From Planotetraspora mira (GTDB lineage Bacteria; Actinomycetota; Actinomycetes; Streptosporangiales; Streptosporangiaceae): a stretch of DNA of 64,000 nucleotides. Each line of letters opens with the position of its first letter. Position 1 is the first letter of the stretch. This document shows positions 1-8,562 of the stretch, piece after piece. Made by a program: the position numbers and the translations under genes. The DNA lies in assembly GCF_016863275.1 (NCBI RefSeq), contig NZ_BOOO01000042.1:91247-155246 (forward strand). The letters run 5' to 3'. A model generated the notes under the pieces. The model saw only the letters and a program-made list of their open reading frames with translations, made no database searches and had not been told where the DNA came from.

Positions 1-1395
1 GGCGACCAGGTCGAGACGGCCAACACCGAGACCCAGTGGAACGCCTTCCTCACGTCCGACAAGCTCCGCCAGTACCCGTGGGCCGCCACCATCGGCAACC
101 ACGACGTCGGCGGCAAGGCCTACGAGCAGCACTTCACCACCCCGAACACGGACCGCACGGCCCCGTACTACGACAACGGGAACCCGGCGGGAACCAAGTC
201 GGGCGGTGACTACTGGTACATCTACAAGGATGTGCTGTTCATCGACCTCAACAGCAACAGCTACAACTCCGCGAACGGCGGCGGCGACGCGGCGCACATC
301 GGCTTCGTCACCGACGTCATCAACAAGCACGGCGACGAGGCGAAGTGGAAGGTGCTCACCTACCACCACGCGATCTACTCGCCGGCCGACCACGCCAAGG
401 ACAGCGACAACAAGGTCCGGCGTGTCGACTTCCCGACCACCTTCTCGAAGCTCGGCGTGGACCTGGTCCTGCAGGGCCACGACCACAGCTACTCCCGTAG
501 CTACCTGATCAAGAACGGCGAGAAGGCGAACCCGGACGAGCAGCCCGGTGCCGCCGACGTCTACGCCGGTCCCGGCGGCGTCCTCTACGTGACGGGCAAC
601 TCGGCTTCGGGTTCGAAGTACTACGACATCACGAAGCCGGACAGCAGTGGCACGAGCGGCGCCGGCAACGGTGCCGACCCGCTGGACCCGAACCGCTACT
701 GGTACAACTCGGTTCAGAACCAGGAGCACGTCCGCACCTACGTCAAGGTGCAGGTGCGCAACGACAAGCTCGTCGTCGAGAACGTCCGGAGCGGCACCTG
801 TGCGGCCCCGAACGCGGCGGTCGAGAAGGGCCTCTCGTGCACCAACACCGCTGAGGGCCAGCCCGTCGGCTCGCTCGTCGACAAGGTCACGGTTCACCCG
901 TACAACGGTGACGGCCAGGCCCTTCAGGTCAACGTGCCGAACGTCGCTCCGGGTGAGTTCGGCTGGACGATCGACGGCTACAACGGCCTCGTCGACCTCG
1001 GCACCGCCAAGGAGAGCAACGGCGACCACTTCGAGGCGTCGGGCAAGATCAACCCGATCCTCGTGTCGGACAGCCGCCGCTCGCTCGCTCCGTGGTCGAT
1101 CTCGGCCAACGTCAGCGACTTCAAGGACGCCGACAAGACGTTCTCCGGCTCCAACCTCGGTTGGACGCCGTACGTCCTCGACGGCGGCGCGGGCGCCACG
1201 GCCGCCAAGCCGGTTGCCTCCGGTTACGACGACCACGGTCAGGGCCTGTCCGTCTCGCGCGGCCTCGGTTCGGCCGAGCAGGGTCACCCCCGCGGTACGG
1301 CCAAGCTGGGCGCCGACCTGGATCTGAAGATCCCGGACAGCGTCACCAAGGGTGGTTACCGCGCCACGCTGACGGTCACTGCGCTGAGCAGCTGA
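1..1395 (+). CDS. secreted metallophosphoesterase (5'-truncated by window edge) with WxL-like C-terminus
   Basis: The reading frame is open from base 1, so the N-terminus lies outside the window. Visible codons 1-3 read GDQ and codons 32-35 GNHD, followed by a His pair at about 122-123 and GHDH at 159-162. These are the ordered metal-binding motifs of calcineurin-like or purple-acid-type metallophosphoesterases, which hydrolyse phosphate mono- or diesters at a dinuclear metal centre. The last ~170 residues form a separate Gly/Ala/Ser-rich domain ending in GYRATLTVTAL, which resembles the end of WxL-type cell-wall-binding domains. The next gene encodes a DUF916 protein, the usual partner of WxL proteins, which supports a cell-surface location. 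A strong terminator follows. The phosphoesterase call is secure; the WxL call is inference. Confidence 0.85.
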   Translation, partial: GDQVETANTETQWNAFLTSDKLRQYPWAATIGNHDVGGKAYEQHFTTPNTDRTAPYYDNGNPAGTKSGGDYWYIYKDVLFIDLNSNSYNSANGGGDAAHIGFVTDVINKHGDEAKWKVLTYHHAIYSPADHAKDSDNKVRRVDFPTTFSKLGVDLVLQGHDHSYSRSYLIKNGEKANPDEQPGAADVYAGPGGVLYVTGNSASGSKYYDITKPDSSGTSGAGNGADPLDPNRYWYNSVQNQEHVRTYVKVQVRNDKLVVENVRSGTCAAPNAAVEKGLSCTNTAEGQPVGSLVDKVTVHPYNGDGQALQVNVPNVAPGEFGWTIDGYNGLVDLGTAKESNGDHFEASGKINPILVSDSRRSLAPWSISANVSDFKDADKTFSGSNLGWTPYVLDGGAGATAAKPVASGYDDHGQGLSVSRGLGSAEQGHPRGTAKLGADLDLKIPDSVTKGGYRATLTVTALSS

Positions 1396-1412
1396 TCGCA
1401 CTCGTTTGACCT

Positions 1413-1447
1413 GGCGGGGTAGGCGCCTTCGGGCGGCCTACCCCGCC
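1413..1447 (+). terminator. intrinsic-type terminator hairpin
   Basis: An 11-bp perfect stem (1413-1423 with 1437-1447) is extended by a CGCC-TTCG-GGCG inner stem-loop. It lies 18 bases after the phosphoesterase stop and before the DUF916 gene. No T-run follows, as is common in actinomycetes. Confidence 0.8.
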
Positions 1448-1488
1448 TCTCGTTCCAGACTCACCACAGATCGTCCGAGGACTCCGAG

Positions 1489-2562
1489 ATGCCCGTTACG
1501 CGCCGGAAGACCACCATCGCCGCCCTTGTCCGTACCGCCGTCCTGGCCATGCTCACCGCCCTCGCGGTCGCCGGCCTGGGTGCTGGCCCCGCTCTGGCGG
1601 ACGACGGCAACGTCACCTGGACGGTCAGGACGGTCTCGAACAACTACGGCGCCGACCGATCCAGCTACAGCTATGCCGTCAACCCCGGTGGCCAGGTCAA
1701 GGACGCCATGGTCGTGGCAAACAAGAGCAAGTCCCCGCTCAAACTCGGCGTCTACGCCGCCGACGGTTTCACGACCGACACGGGTCAACTCGACCTGCTC
1801 ACCAAGGACAAGAAATCCGCCGCGATCGGTGCCTGGCTCCACGCCGGCCGCGACAGCGTCACGATCCAGCCCGGCAAGTCCGTCGAGATTCCCTTCACGG
1901 TCACCGTGCCGGACAACGCCACGCCCGGCGACTACGTGGGCGGCATCCTCACCTCCCTGACGCAGGCCGACGAGGCCGAGGGCATCAACGTGGATCGGCG
2001 CCTCGGCATCCGGGTCAAGCTGCGGGTCAGCGGCGAGCTCAAGCCGATCCTCGCGATCGAGAACCTCTCCATGGATTACTCGGGCTCATTCAGCCCGTTC
2101 GCCACGGGTGACGCCACCGTCACCTACACGATCCACAACACCGGCAACGCCGTGTTGTCCGCCCAGCAGGCGGTGTCGGTCTCGGGCCCGTTCGGGTGGC
2201 TGCAGGCCGATGCCGGCAAGATCGCCGCACCCCCGGAACTGCTCCCCGGTGAGAGCTGGAAGGTGACGGTGCCCGTCCACGGTGCGGCACCCGCGGTCAG
2301 GCTGGGCGCGACCGCGACCATCACGCCCCTGCTCACCGACGCGTCGGGGTCCATCACCGCGCTCAAGCCGGTCCAGGTGACGGCGGGCGGCTGGGCCGTC
2401 CCGTGGACGTTGTCGCTGATGGTCGTCGTCCTCATCGCGGTCATCGTCGCGGCCTTCCTTCTCTCGCGCCGCGGCCGCGTACGGCGCAAGCTGCGTGAGG
2501 ACGCCCGCGTACGGGACGCCGTCGAGCAGGCGCTCCGCGAGCAGGAGACGCAGGCGCGCTGA
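1489..2562 (+). CDS. DUF916-type surface protein with C-terminal membrane anchor
   Basis: This is a 357-residue protein. It has an N-terminal signal peptide (basic MPVTRRK start, hydrophobic stretch, ALADD cleavage region near 35-40). An extracellular beta-rich region follows, with the DUF916/WxL-partner features of a conserved PGDYVGG segment near 145 and a second Ig-like half ending about 295. One membrane helix lies at about 301-325, followed by a basic cytoplasmic tail of some 30 residues. In Firmicutes such proteins pair with WxL-domain proteins and bind peptidoglycan. Here the preceding gene encodes a secreted enzyme with a WxL-like tail, so this protein probably anchors it at the wall. 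The hairpin between the two genes suggests separate or attenuated transcription. Confidence 0.75.
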   Translation: MPVTRRKTTIAALVRTAVLAMLTALAVAGLGAGPALADDGNVTWTVRTVSNNYGADRSSYSYAVNPGGQVKDAMVVANKSKSPLKLGVYAADGFTTDTGQLDLLTKDKKSAAIGAWLHAGRDSVTIQPGKSVEIPFTVTVPDNATPGDYVGGILTSLTQADEAEGINVDRRLGIRVKLRVSGELKPILAIENLSMDYSGSFSPFATGDATVTYTIHNTGNAVLSAQQAVSVSGPFGWLQADAGKIAAPPELLPGESWKVTVPVHGAAPAVRLGATATITPLLTDASGSITALKPVQVTAGGWAVPWTLSLMVVVLIAVIVAAFLLSRRGRVRRKLREDARVRDAVEQALREQETQAR

Positions 2563-2608
2563 CCGCCCGCCTGCGGTGCGGAGCCGACCGCGACGATCGC
2601 CGTCGCCT

Positions 2609-3508
2609 TCACCGCACCGGGCGGACCTGCTCCGCGAGAGCCTCGGCGGAGATCGGCCGGATCGTCTCCCCGGCCGCGAGGAGGGCGGTCTCCTCGGCGC
2701 CGTAGCTCTCAAGCTCCACCAACGCACCACCGCTGTGGGTGAACACCGCGATCCGGCCTTGCGATCCGTGGCGGATCCACCGGTCCCGTGAGGCCTCGCG
2801 GCAGGACCCGCTCCCGTCTTCCCACGGCTCCGGCGTCGCGCACGCCTCCGCGGCGGTCGCGACCGAGCCCCGGTGAACGGTCACCTGGAAGCCCAGGCGC
2901 CATTCGCCCACTGTCTCCGCGCTGTCGCGCCGGTAGTCCAGCATGATCACCGGCTCGCCCGGCTGACCGAGGATCGGCGCCTCGACCGCGAAGAGCCTGT
3001 GCCCGGAGACGTCGGGCGCGACCAGGGGCACTCCGAGCCGTTCGAAGCCGCGTGCCAGATGCCAGCGCCGGGCGGGCTCCTCCAAGGCAACGGCCGGCAC
3101 ACAGACGCCGGCGAGCGCGCCCAGCGTCGCGATCCCGGACCACCACCGTCGCGTTGCGGCCAGTGCCCCGGCAGCGATGGCGAACCCGGCCACCGCGGCC
3201 AGCAGGTGCACCCCACCGAGCAGCGAGCGCTCGAAGCCGTAGTCGGTGGTCTGGGGCATGATCCTCCACAGAGCATGGCCCAGGGCCAGCGCGGCGACCC
3301 CGCCGGCGAACACGACGAGGGGCCGGCGGCGCAACCGGACCAGAGCCGCCGCGACCGCGCCGACCAGGAAGACCGCCGCCGTCATCCCGAGAGAGTAGGG
3401 ACCTCGCACGCCCGAATGTCCGTCCCATCGGGCGCTCGTCGCCCACATGGCGGCCTGCACCGCGCCGACCATCAGCCCGGCCAGCGCACCTCTGCCCGTC
3501 TCCCTCAT
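2609..3508 (-). CDS. multi-pass membrane protein of unknown function
   Basis: This is a 299-residue protein. The first ~145 residues hold about four to five hydrophobic helices (roughly 8-24, 41-60, 66-82, 97-117, 124-142) with short arginine-rich loops. The remaining C-terminal half is soluble and contains four Cys (CATPEPWEDGSGSC and neighbours), consistent with an exposed disulfide-bonded domain. I do not recognise the family. It starts seven bases downstream of the serpin stop on the same strand and is probably co-transcribed with it. Confidence 0.7.
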   Translation of the reverse strand: MRETGRGALAGLMVGAVQAAMWATSARWDGHSGVRGPYSLGMTAAVFLVGAVAAALVRLRRRPLVVFAGGVAALALGHALWRIMPQTTDYGFERSLLGGVHLLAAVAGFAIAAGALAATRRWWSGIATLGALAGVCVPAVALEEPARRWHLARGFERLGVPLVAPDVSGHRLFAVEAPILGQPGEPVIMLDYRRDSAETVGEWRLGFQVTVHRGSVATAAEACATPEPWEDGSGSCREASRDRWIRHGSQGRIAVFTHSGGALVELESYGAEETALLAAGETIRPISAEALAEQVRPVR

Positions 3509-3514
3509 ACGTCA

Positions 3515-4816
3515 TCAGGCCGATGCGGTCGGGTCCCCCACATGGCCGATGAACAACGGCGTCGACGTGGGCCGATGCATGATCGCGAATGCGAAGGGAT
3601 GGTCGGCGCGGACCTCGATGTCCTGACGGACCCGAGCGGATACGGCGAACGCCAGCCCGGTGACCGCGGCGGCCTCGGTCCCCCACTCGTCCACAGTGAT
3701 GTTCGCGCGGTGGACCGCCTGGCTGATGACAAGGTCGTCGGCGATGCCGGAGAAGTCGGCATCGTCGAAGACCGCGTTCAGCCCCAGCTTCTTCAGCGCC
3801 GCCTTCAGGTCGAGGTCGGTGCCGAAGTCCCAGCCGGGGAGGGAAAGGTCGACACCGGTCGTCGTCAGCCCGGCGGCCACCTGCCGTAGGGCGTCCGGCT
3901 TGAGCAGCTCGGCAGGGGACGCACCGCTCTGGGGTACGAGCACCCACATGGCCAGGTCGCTCTTGGCGTACGGCAGTTCGACGGCCTGCCAGCCCGAGCC
4001 GGAGGCGTACCTCAGGTCGGAGCTCTGACGCATCAGCCTCGTCCGCACCGTGGATCCGTCGGCCCTGGTGAACGTGGCGTTCTCCTCTGGCTGGTCGGTG
4101 AACCCCTGCTCCCACTCCGCCTTGAGGTAGACGGCGTTGGCGATGACCAGCCGGGTCGCCGCGTCCAGCCGCTCGAACAGCTTCTTGATACGTCCCGCGG
4201 TCTGCTCGTCGACCCACGCGTTGATGACGCCGGCGGCATCCTCGCCGAAGTCGACGGTGCGCACACCGGCGCCGTACTGGGAGGCGAGCGTACGAAGGAA
4301 CTCCTGTTTGACGGGCATGCCCTGCTGTGTGAACAGCCCGTTGGCGATCCCGACCACGGGTGCACTCGGCTCGCTGCTCTGCGCGTCCCTCACGGCCTTG
4401 CGGTCAGGTGCCGGCGGCGGACCGTCGACCGTGACGATCTGCCTGCTCAGCGCGTTGAACGCGGCGTGCGGTCCCGCAGCGGGGAAACCGAAGACCTTGT
4501 CCAGCTCCGACGCGGTGGCGCCGGCGGCTCCCGCCCTGGCCATGCCGAACGCGTACGCGATGCTCAGCGGCGAGATCACCGTGTTGGCCGTCGTATTCGC
4601 CGTCGTCTCGTACAAGGCATGGCCGAAGGCGGTCAGCCCCCGCACGACCTCGGCGAGGGGCGCGTTCTTCGGAACCTCACGGCTCACGCCTTCGACCGTC
4701 AGCACCCGCGAATCACCTCCGACACCTCCACAGGCCGCCGCGGCGGCCGCGAGCAGGGAAACCGCCAAGAATTCCCGCCGTAGTATCCGGCCCGGCACAT
4801 CGATGGGCATAGTCAT
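3515..4816 (-). CDS. serpin-family serine protease inhibitor, predicted lipoprotein
   Basis: Serpins trap serine or cysteine proteases by insertion of a cleaved reactive-centre loop. The protein carries a Tat-like or lipoprotein leader (RRILRREFLAVSLL then AAAAAAC, lipobox Cys near residue 29). It shows the serpin core landmarks NTVISPLSIAYAFGMARAGA, NAVYLKAEWEQGF, and the C-terminal signature HPFAFAIMHRPTSTPLFIGH. The hinge reads EWGTEAAAVTG, very close to the EEGTEAAA hinge of inhibitory serpins, so inhibition rather than mere storage is likely. The loop that follows (LAFAVSARVRQD) is where the scissile bond should be, but P1 is not decidable. An ATG start at 4816 with AGG upstream gives 433 residues; a GTG at 4852 overlapping the upstream gene is the alternative. 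Confidence 0.9.
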   Translation of the reverse strand: MTMPIDVPGRILRREFLAVSLLAAAAAACGGVGGDSRVLTVEGVSREVPKNAPLAEVVRGLTAFGHALYETTANTTANTVISPLSIAYAFGMARAGAAGATASELDKVFGFPAAGPHAAFNALSRQIVTVDGPPPAPDRKAVRDAQSSEPSAPVVGIANGLFTQQGMPVKQEFLRTLASQYGAGVRTVDFGEDAAGVINAWVDEQTAGRIKKLFERLDAATRLVIANAVYLKAEWEQGFTDQPEENATFTRADGSTVRTRLMRQSSDLRYASGSGWQAVELPYAKSDLAMWVLVPQSGASPAELLKPDALRQVAAGLTTTGVDLSLPGWDFGTDLDLKAALKKLGLNAVFDDADFSGIADDLVISQAVHRANITVDEWGTEAAAVTGLAFAVSARVRQDIEVRADHPFAFAIMHRPTSTPLFIGHVGDPTASA

Positions 4817-4841
4817 CTGACGTACCTGCGTGAAAGAAGGT

Positions 4842-5774
4842 TCACGACTCACGGACAGAGGTCGCGCGCGCCCGCCGCCGACGTGATGCGATGCTCAGGA
4901 GTTCCTGGGCGGAGCCGGTCAGCCGTCGGCCCTTCGGCCATACCGCGTGCAGGCGCCGGTGCAGTTCCACTCCGGCTACCGGGACCTCCAGCAGTCGCCC
5001 GTCGGCGAGTTCCTCCCGCACGGTGATCACGCTGAGTACCGCCGGTCCGACACCCGCGACCACGGCGGCGCGTATCGCCGCGTTCGCGTCCAGCACCATC
5101 AGCGGCCGCGCCGGCTCCACGTCGATACCGGTGAGGATGCGCTCCAGGGTCTCCCGGGTGCCTGATCCCGGCTCGCGGACGATGAGCGGCGTACGGGCGA
5201 GTTCGGCAGGCTCGACCGGCAGGCGTCGCCGCGCCCAGGGATGGTTCGGCGCGACCACGACGACCAGCCGGTCGGCGCCCACCTGGCGCGAGCTGAGCCC
5301 GGGCGGAACCGCCGGCGCTTCAATGAAGCCCATGCCGATCTCACCGCGGCCGGCCATCGCCGCCGCCTGTTCGGAGTTGGTCACCTTGAGACTGACGCGG
5401 ACGTCCGGCGACCGCTGCCGCAGAGCGCCGATCCACCGCGGGAGGAAGTGCTCGGCCAGCGTCATGCTGGAGGCCACCCGCAGGTCGTCGTCCCGGTCGG
5501 CGCGTAGCGCGGCCACACCGGCCATCAGCGATTCCATCTCCGCCAGCACCCGTTCGGACCACTGGCAGACCGCCTTGCCCTCCGTGGTGAGCACCGAACC
5601 ACGGCTGCCCCGGTCCACGAGGGCAAGCCGCAGCCGCCGCTCCAGCATGGCCAGGCGCTTGCTGGCGGCGGGCTGGCTGATCCCCATCCGCTCGGCGGCC
5701 TGCCCGAGACTGCCCAACTCCGCGACGAGGGTCAACAGCAGGAGGCTCTCGAAATCCGGCGGCGTCCCACCCAT
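4842..5774 (-). CDS. LysR-family transcriptional regulator
   Basis: This is a 310-residue protein of standard LysR length. The N-terminal winged helix-turn-helix spans about residues 8-66 (LGSLGQAAERMGISQPAASKRLAMLE), and a periplasmic-binding-like effector domain runs from ~90 to 295 (VAPNHPWA, REPGSGTRE). The domain resembles the CysB/YeiE-like branch, but the effector is unknown. It is transcribed away from the DUF4331 gene and towards the serpin, so either neighbour could be a target. A 15-bp inverted repeat of the T-N11-A type overlaps its own start codon, which suggests negative autoregulation. Confidence 0.9.
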   Translation of the reverse strand: MGGTPPDFESLLLLTLVAELGSLGQAAERMGISQPAASKRLAMLERRLRLALVDRGSRGSVLTTEGKAVCQWSERVLAEMESLMAGVAALRADRDDDLRVASSMTLAEHFLPRWIGALRQRSPDVRVSLKVTNSEQAAAMAGRGEIGMGFIEAPAVPPGLSSRQVGADRLVVVVAPNHPWARRRLPVEPAELARTPLIVREPGSGTRETLERILTGIDVEPARPLMVLDANAAIRAAVVAGVGPAVLSVITVREELADGRLLEVPVAGVELHRRLHAVWPKGRRLTGSAQELLSIASRRRRARATSVRES

Positions 5775-5787
5775 AACTGCAGGTTAT
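5773..5787. promoter_or_regulatory. LysR-box candidate overlapping the lysR-type start codon
   Basis: ATAAC-N5-GTTAT is a perfect interrupted palindrome containing the T-N11-A spacing of LysR boxes. It overlaps the ATG (5774-5772) of the regulator and faces the DUF4331 gene, whose start is 150 bases away. Binding is inferred. Confidence 0.5.
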
Positions 5788-5936
5788 TACCTCATTCCGG
5801 ATTGACGGCTACCGGCCTCGAGCATCCCTGGCCAGGATCGTGGCGATGGCCTGCCGGCGGCTCCGCGCCACGCATCCGGCCCCCTTCGGCGGCCACTTCC
5901 TGCCCTGCTGGATCATTCAGAGAAAGCGAGTGCGAC

Positions 5937-6971
5937 ATGTCCCATCACCTCGATTCGCCGATCGCTCGCCAGGACCCGCGCTTGGACATCACCGATCTCT
6001 ATGTCTTCCGGGGCGAGCGCGGCACCGTTTTCGTCACGAACCACAGTCACTCGCTCGCCGGCGACGACATTCCCCGGGGCCTGCACCCGGAGGGCACGTA
6101 CGAGTTCAAGATCGATGCGAACGGTGACGCCGTCGAGGACCTGACCTACCGCTTCACCTTCGGCGAGCGCGACGGGCAGGGAACGCAGACGTACCAGGTG
6201 CGGCGCCTGGCCGGCCCCGAGGCGCCCGAGGCCTTCACCGCCGGAACGTTGATCGCCCAGGGCCGTACCGGTGAGACCGTGGAGCTTGACGGTGGCGGCC
6301 GGGTGTGGGTCGGCGAGGCCGGTGACCCGTTCTGGATCGAGCCGGACGTCCTGCACGCGGTCGGCAGGGCGTTCCAGGAAGGGACCACGATCGACCTTTC
6401 CGGCTGGAACCCCGAGAAGGCGAAGAACGCGTTCGCCGGGCACACGGTCTACTCCATCGTGCTGGAGATCGCCGACGAGGAACTGCTGCCGGTGGCCGGC
6501 CCGGACCGCGCACTGGGGGTGTGGGGCCTGGCCTCCCTCGCCACCGACGCAGGAGGCCGGCGCCCGATCAACCGGGCCGGCCTACCCATGATCCATCCAC
6601 TGTTCACCCAGCTCAACGAGGACCTCGGCGACTGGCTGAACACCAACCGGCCGGCCGAGGACATGGAGATCCACGGCGAGACGGTGGCCGACATGGTGGC
6701 CGGCGTGGTGCGGGCGTACGGCACCGCCGAGAACCCGGAGGCCTACGCGCGGACCGTCGTCGGAAGGATCTTCCCCAACGTGCTGCCCTACACCGTCGGC
6801 ACCCCTGCCTCCTTCGGGTTCGCCGGATGGAACGGCCGCTCGCTCACCGACAACGCACCGGACGTCATGTTCTCCTTCGCCGGCAACACCCCGGTCACCC
6901 TCGGCATCACCAAGGAGTCGGTCACGGCCAAGCCGACGCGGAACTTCCCCTACCTGCCACCCGCACTCTGA
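5937..6971 (+). CDS. DUF4331 domain-containing protein
   Basis: This is a 344-residue protein recognised as DUF4331 from its opening MSHHLDSPIARQDPRLDITD and the LYVFRG segment that follows, a very characteristic N-terminus, and from the later GVWGLASL and NRAGLPMIHPLF blocks. The biochemical role of the family is unknown. No signal peptide is visible in this copy. The ATG at 5937 was chosen over an in-frame start at 5802 because the family begins at MSHHLD and a purine-rich AGAGAAAGCGAG precedes it. The gene is divergent from the LysR regulator, a layout that often indicates regulation. Confidence 0.85.
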   Translation: MSHHLDSPIARQDPRLDITDLYVFRGERGTVFVTNHSHSLAGDDIPRGLHPEGTYEFKIDANGDAVEDLTYRFTFGERDGQGTQTYQVRRLAGPEAPEAFTAGTLIAQGRTGETVELDGGGRVWVGEAGDPFWIEPDVLHAVGRAFQEGTTIDLSGWNPEKAKNAFAGHTVYSIVLEIADEELLPVAGPDRALGVWGLASLATDAGGRRPINRAGLPMIHPLFTQLNEDLGDWLNTNRPAEDMEIHGETVADMVAGVVRAYGTAENPEAYARTVVGRIFPNVLPYTVGTPASFGFAGWNGRSLTDNAPDVMFSFAGNTPVTLGITKESVTAKPTRNFPYLPPAL

Positions 6972-7087
6972 CGGCGGTTCTGAGGAGGTGTGACATTTGT
7001 CCTCACCTGTCGCGTATCGATCGTTCTGTTGCCAAGGATCTCGCGCTGAGAGCCTTGATCCATCAGATCGGATCGTTGGGAGTCGCG

Positions 7088-7816
7088 ATGTGGCAGCGGG
7101 AACGTACACCGGAATTGACCGAGCGGCAGGGCGCGGCGAGCGTACGGGCGGTGGCACTGGTGCTGCCCGGCGGTTCGATGAACAGCCGCGGGCGTCATCT
7201 GAAGATCGTCGAATGGGGCCTGCGGAGTCTGATGGCGCAGATCGCTGACCAGGGCGCTGAGGACGGCATAGCGGTGCATCTGCTCCGTTACCGCTATCGA
7301 GGGTGGAACGGCGGTGAAGCTCACACCGCCGTCGACACGCAGTGGGCTCTGGAGGAGATCCAACAGCGGTACGGCGAGGTGCCGGTGGCGCTCATAGGCA
7401 ACTCTCTCGGTGGCCGCGCCGCCTTCTGGACGGCAGGCCATCCCAGTGTCGTCAGCGTCACCGGAGTCGCCCCGTGGCTCCCGGCCGGGGACGCGACCGA
7501 ACAACTCGCCGGCCGCAAAGTACTGATCATGCACGGGGACGCGGACCGCAGCCAGGCGACTCCCGAACAGTCTCTCGCCTATGCCGAGCGCGCCCGGCGG
7601 ATCACTCCTGACGTGTGCAGGTTCGAGGTGGCCGGCGCCAACCACTATCTGCTCAACAGGGCCCCGGATTGTTGGGCGCTCGCCACCGACTTCGTCCTGG
7701 CCACCATCGGCTCCCGTCCCTTGAACCCCGTGATCGTTCAGGCGATGTCCGTAGCCGCCGGCCTTCGTATGCCCCTGCCTGTCGGGTTCGGCCGCCGAAT
7801 GGTCGCGGCCGGCTGA
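7088..7816 (+). CDS. alpha/beta hydrolase
   Basis: This is a 242-residue serine hydrolase. It shows the nucleophile elbow GNSLGG, an oxyanion-type LPGGS loop near residue 25, an acidic residue in HGDADRS and a histidine in GANHYLLN. These fit the Ser-Asp-His triad of small dienelactone-hydrolase-like or BAAT-like esterases; the substrate is unknown. The start at 7088 has GGGAG five bases upstream. A longer open frame extends to 6521 but is antisense-like noise overlapping the DUF4331 gene. It lies ~115 bases after DUF4331 and may be in the same transcript. Confidence 0.8.
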   Translation: MWQRERTPELTERQGAASVRAVALVLPGGSMNSRGRHLKIVEWGLRSLMAQIADQGAEDGIAVHLLRYRYRGWNGGEAHTAVDTQWALEEIQQRYGEVPVALIGNSLGGRAAFWTAGHPSVVSVTGVAPWLPAGDATEQLAGRKVLIMHGDADRSQATPEQSLAYAERARRITPDVCRFEVAGANHYLLNRAPDCWALATDFVLATIGSRPLNPVIVQAMSVAAGLRMPLPVGFGRRMVAAG

Positions 7817-7891
7817 AAACTCGGGCCGATCCGGCTGCGGGATGAGCGCCACGTTCAGAAGCCGAGGCGTGGTCCCGCGGGTCATGCGCGA

Positions 7892-7944
7892 ACGAAACGA
7901 TTGCGTACACTCCATCTTCGGAGTACCGTACGAAACGGTTTCGT
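7892..7944 (+). promoter_or_regulatory. tetR-type promoter with two operator copies
   Basis: A perfect 15-bp palindrome ACGAAACGGTTTCGT (7930-7944) and a two-mismatch copy ACGAAACGATTGCGT (7892-7906) lie 38 bp apart. Between and over them is a possible promoter, TTGCGT (7901-7906), 17 bp, TACCGT (7924-7929). The downstream gene is a TetR repressor, so autorepression is inferred. Confidence 0.6.
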
Positions 7945-7965
7945 TTCGAATCGGGGTGACGGGCA

Positions 7966-8553
7966 ATGGAGACGCCCAGGCGCAGCGAGTTGCGTGAGGA
8001 GGCGATCCTGACGGCCACGCTGGCGCTGCTGGCCGAGGTCGGTTACGACCAGATGACCATGGACGCCGTGGCCGCGCGGGCCCAGGCCAGCAAGGCCACC
8101 ATCTACCGCAAATGGCCAGGAAAGGCCGAGTTGGTGGTGACCGCGGTCAGGCGGCGCGCCGGCAATCCGGCGAAGTCACCGCCCGACACCGGCGACCTGC
8201 GCGAGGACCTGCTGGCGGTCCTGCACCTCATGCGGGACAACCTGGTCGGTCAGGACGCCGCCCTCATCCTCGGCCTCATGATCGCGATGCACCGCGATCA
8301 GGGGCTCGCCGGAACGGTGCGAGCGCAACTCGTCGATGACAAGCGCGAGGTCTTCGGCGCGGTCATCGCCCAGGCCGTCGGACGTGGGGAGCTCTCCGCG
8401 TCGGTCGACGACACCCTGTTCGTGGAGATCAGTTCGGCCATGTTGTTCTCGAGACTGTTCGTCACCGGCGAACCACTCGACGACGCCTTCATCCGCCACC
8501 TGGTCGACGCCGTGCTTCTCCCTCTCCTCGATCACCAGTCCAGCGCCCCTTAA
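7966..8553 (+). CDS. TetR/AcrR-family regulator
   Basis: This is a 195-residue protein. The N-terminal TetR helix-turn-helix lies at about residues 12-55 (YDQMTMDAVAARAQASKATIYRKW), with an all-helical ligand/dimer domain after it that includes the C-terminal region typical of AcrR-like members. Paired operator-like palindromes lie just upstream. The following small membrane-protein gene starts nine bases after its stop with a GGAGA ribosome site, so the two form an operon and the membrane protein is a likely regulated target. The ligand is unknown. Confidence 0.9.
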   Translation: METPRRSELREEAILTATLALLAEVGYDQMTMDAVAARAQASKATIYRKWPGKAELVVTAVRRRAGNPAKSPPDTGDLREDLLAVLHLMRDNLVGQDAALILGLMIAMHRDQGLAGTVRAQLVDDKREVFGAVIAQAVGRGELSASVDDTLFVEISSAMLFSRLFVTGEPLDDAFIRHLVDAVLLPLLDHQSSAP

Positions 8554-8562
8554 GGAGACGCC

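Noticed and set aside
2709..4217. Long minus-strand frame of 502 codons
   Set aside because: Arg/Gly-rich, crosses the serpin and membrane-protein genes in another frame; a GC-shadow.
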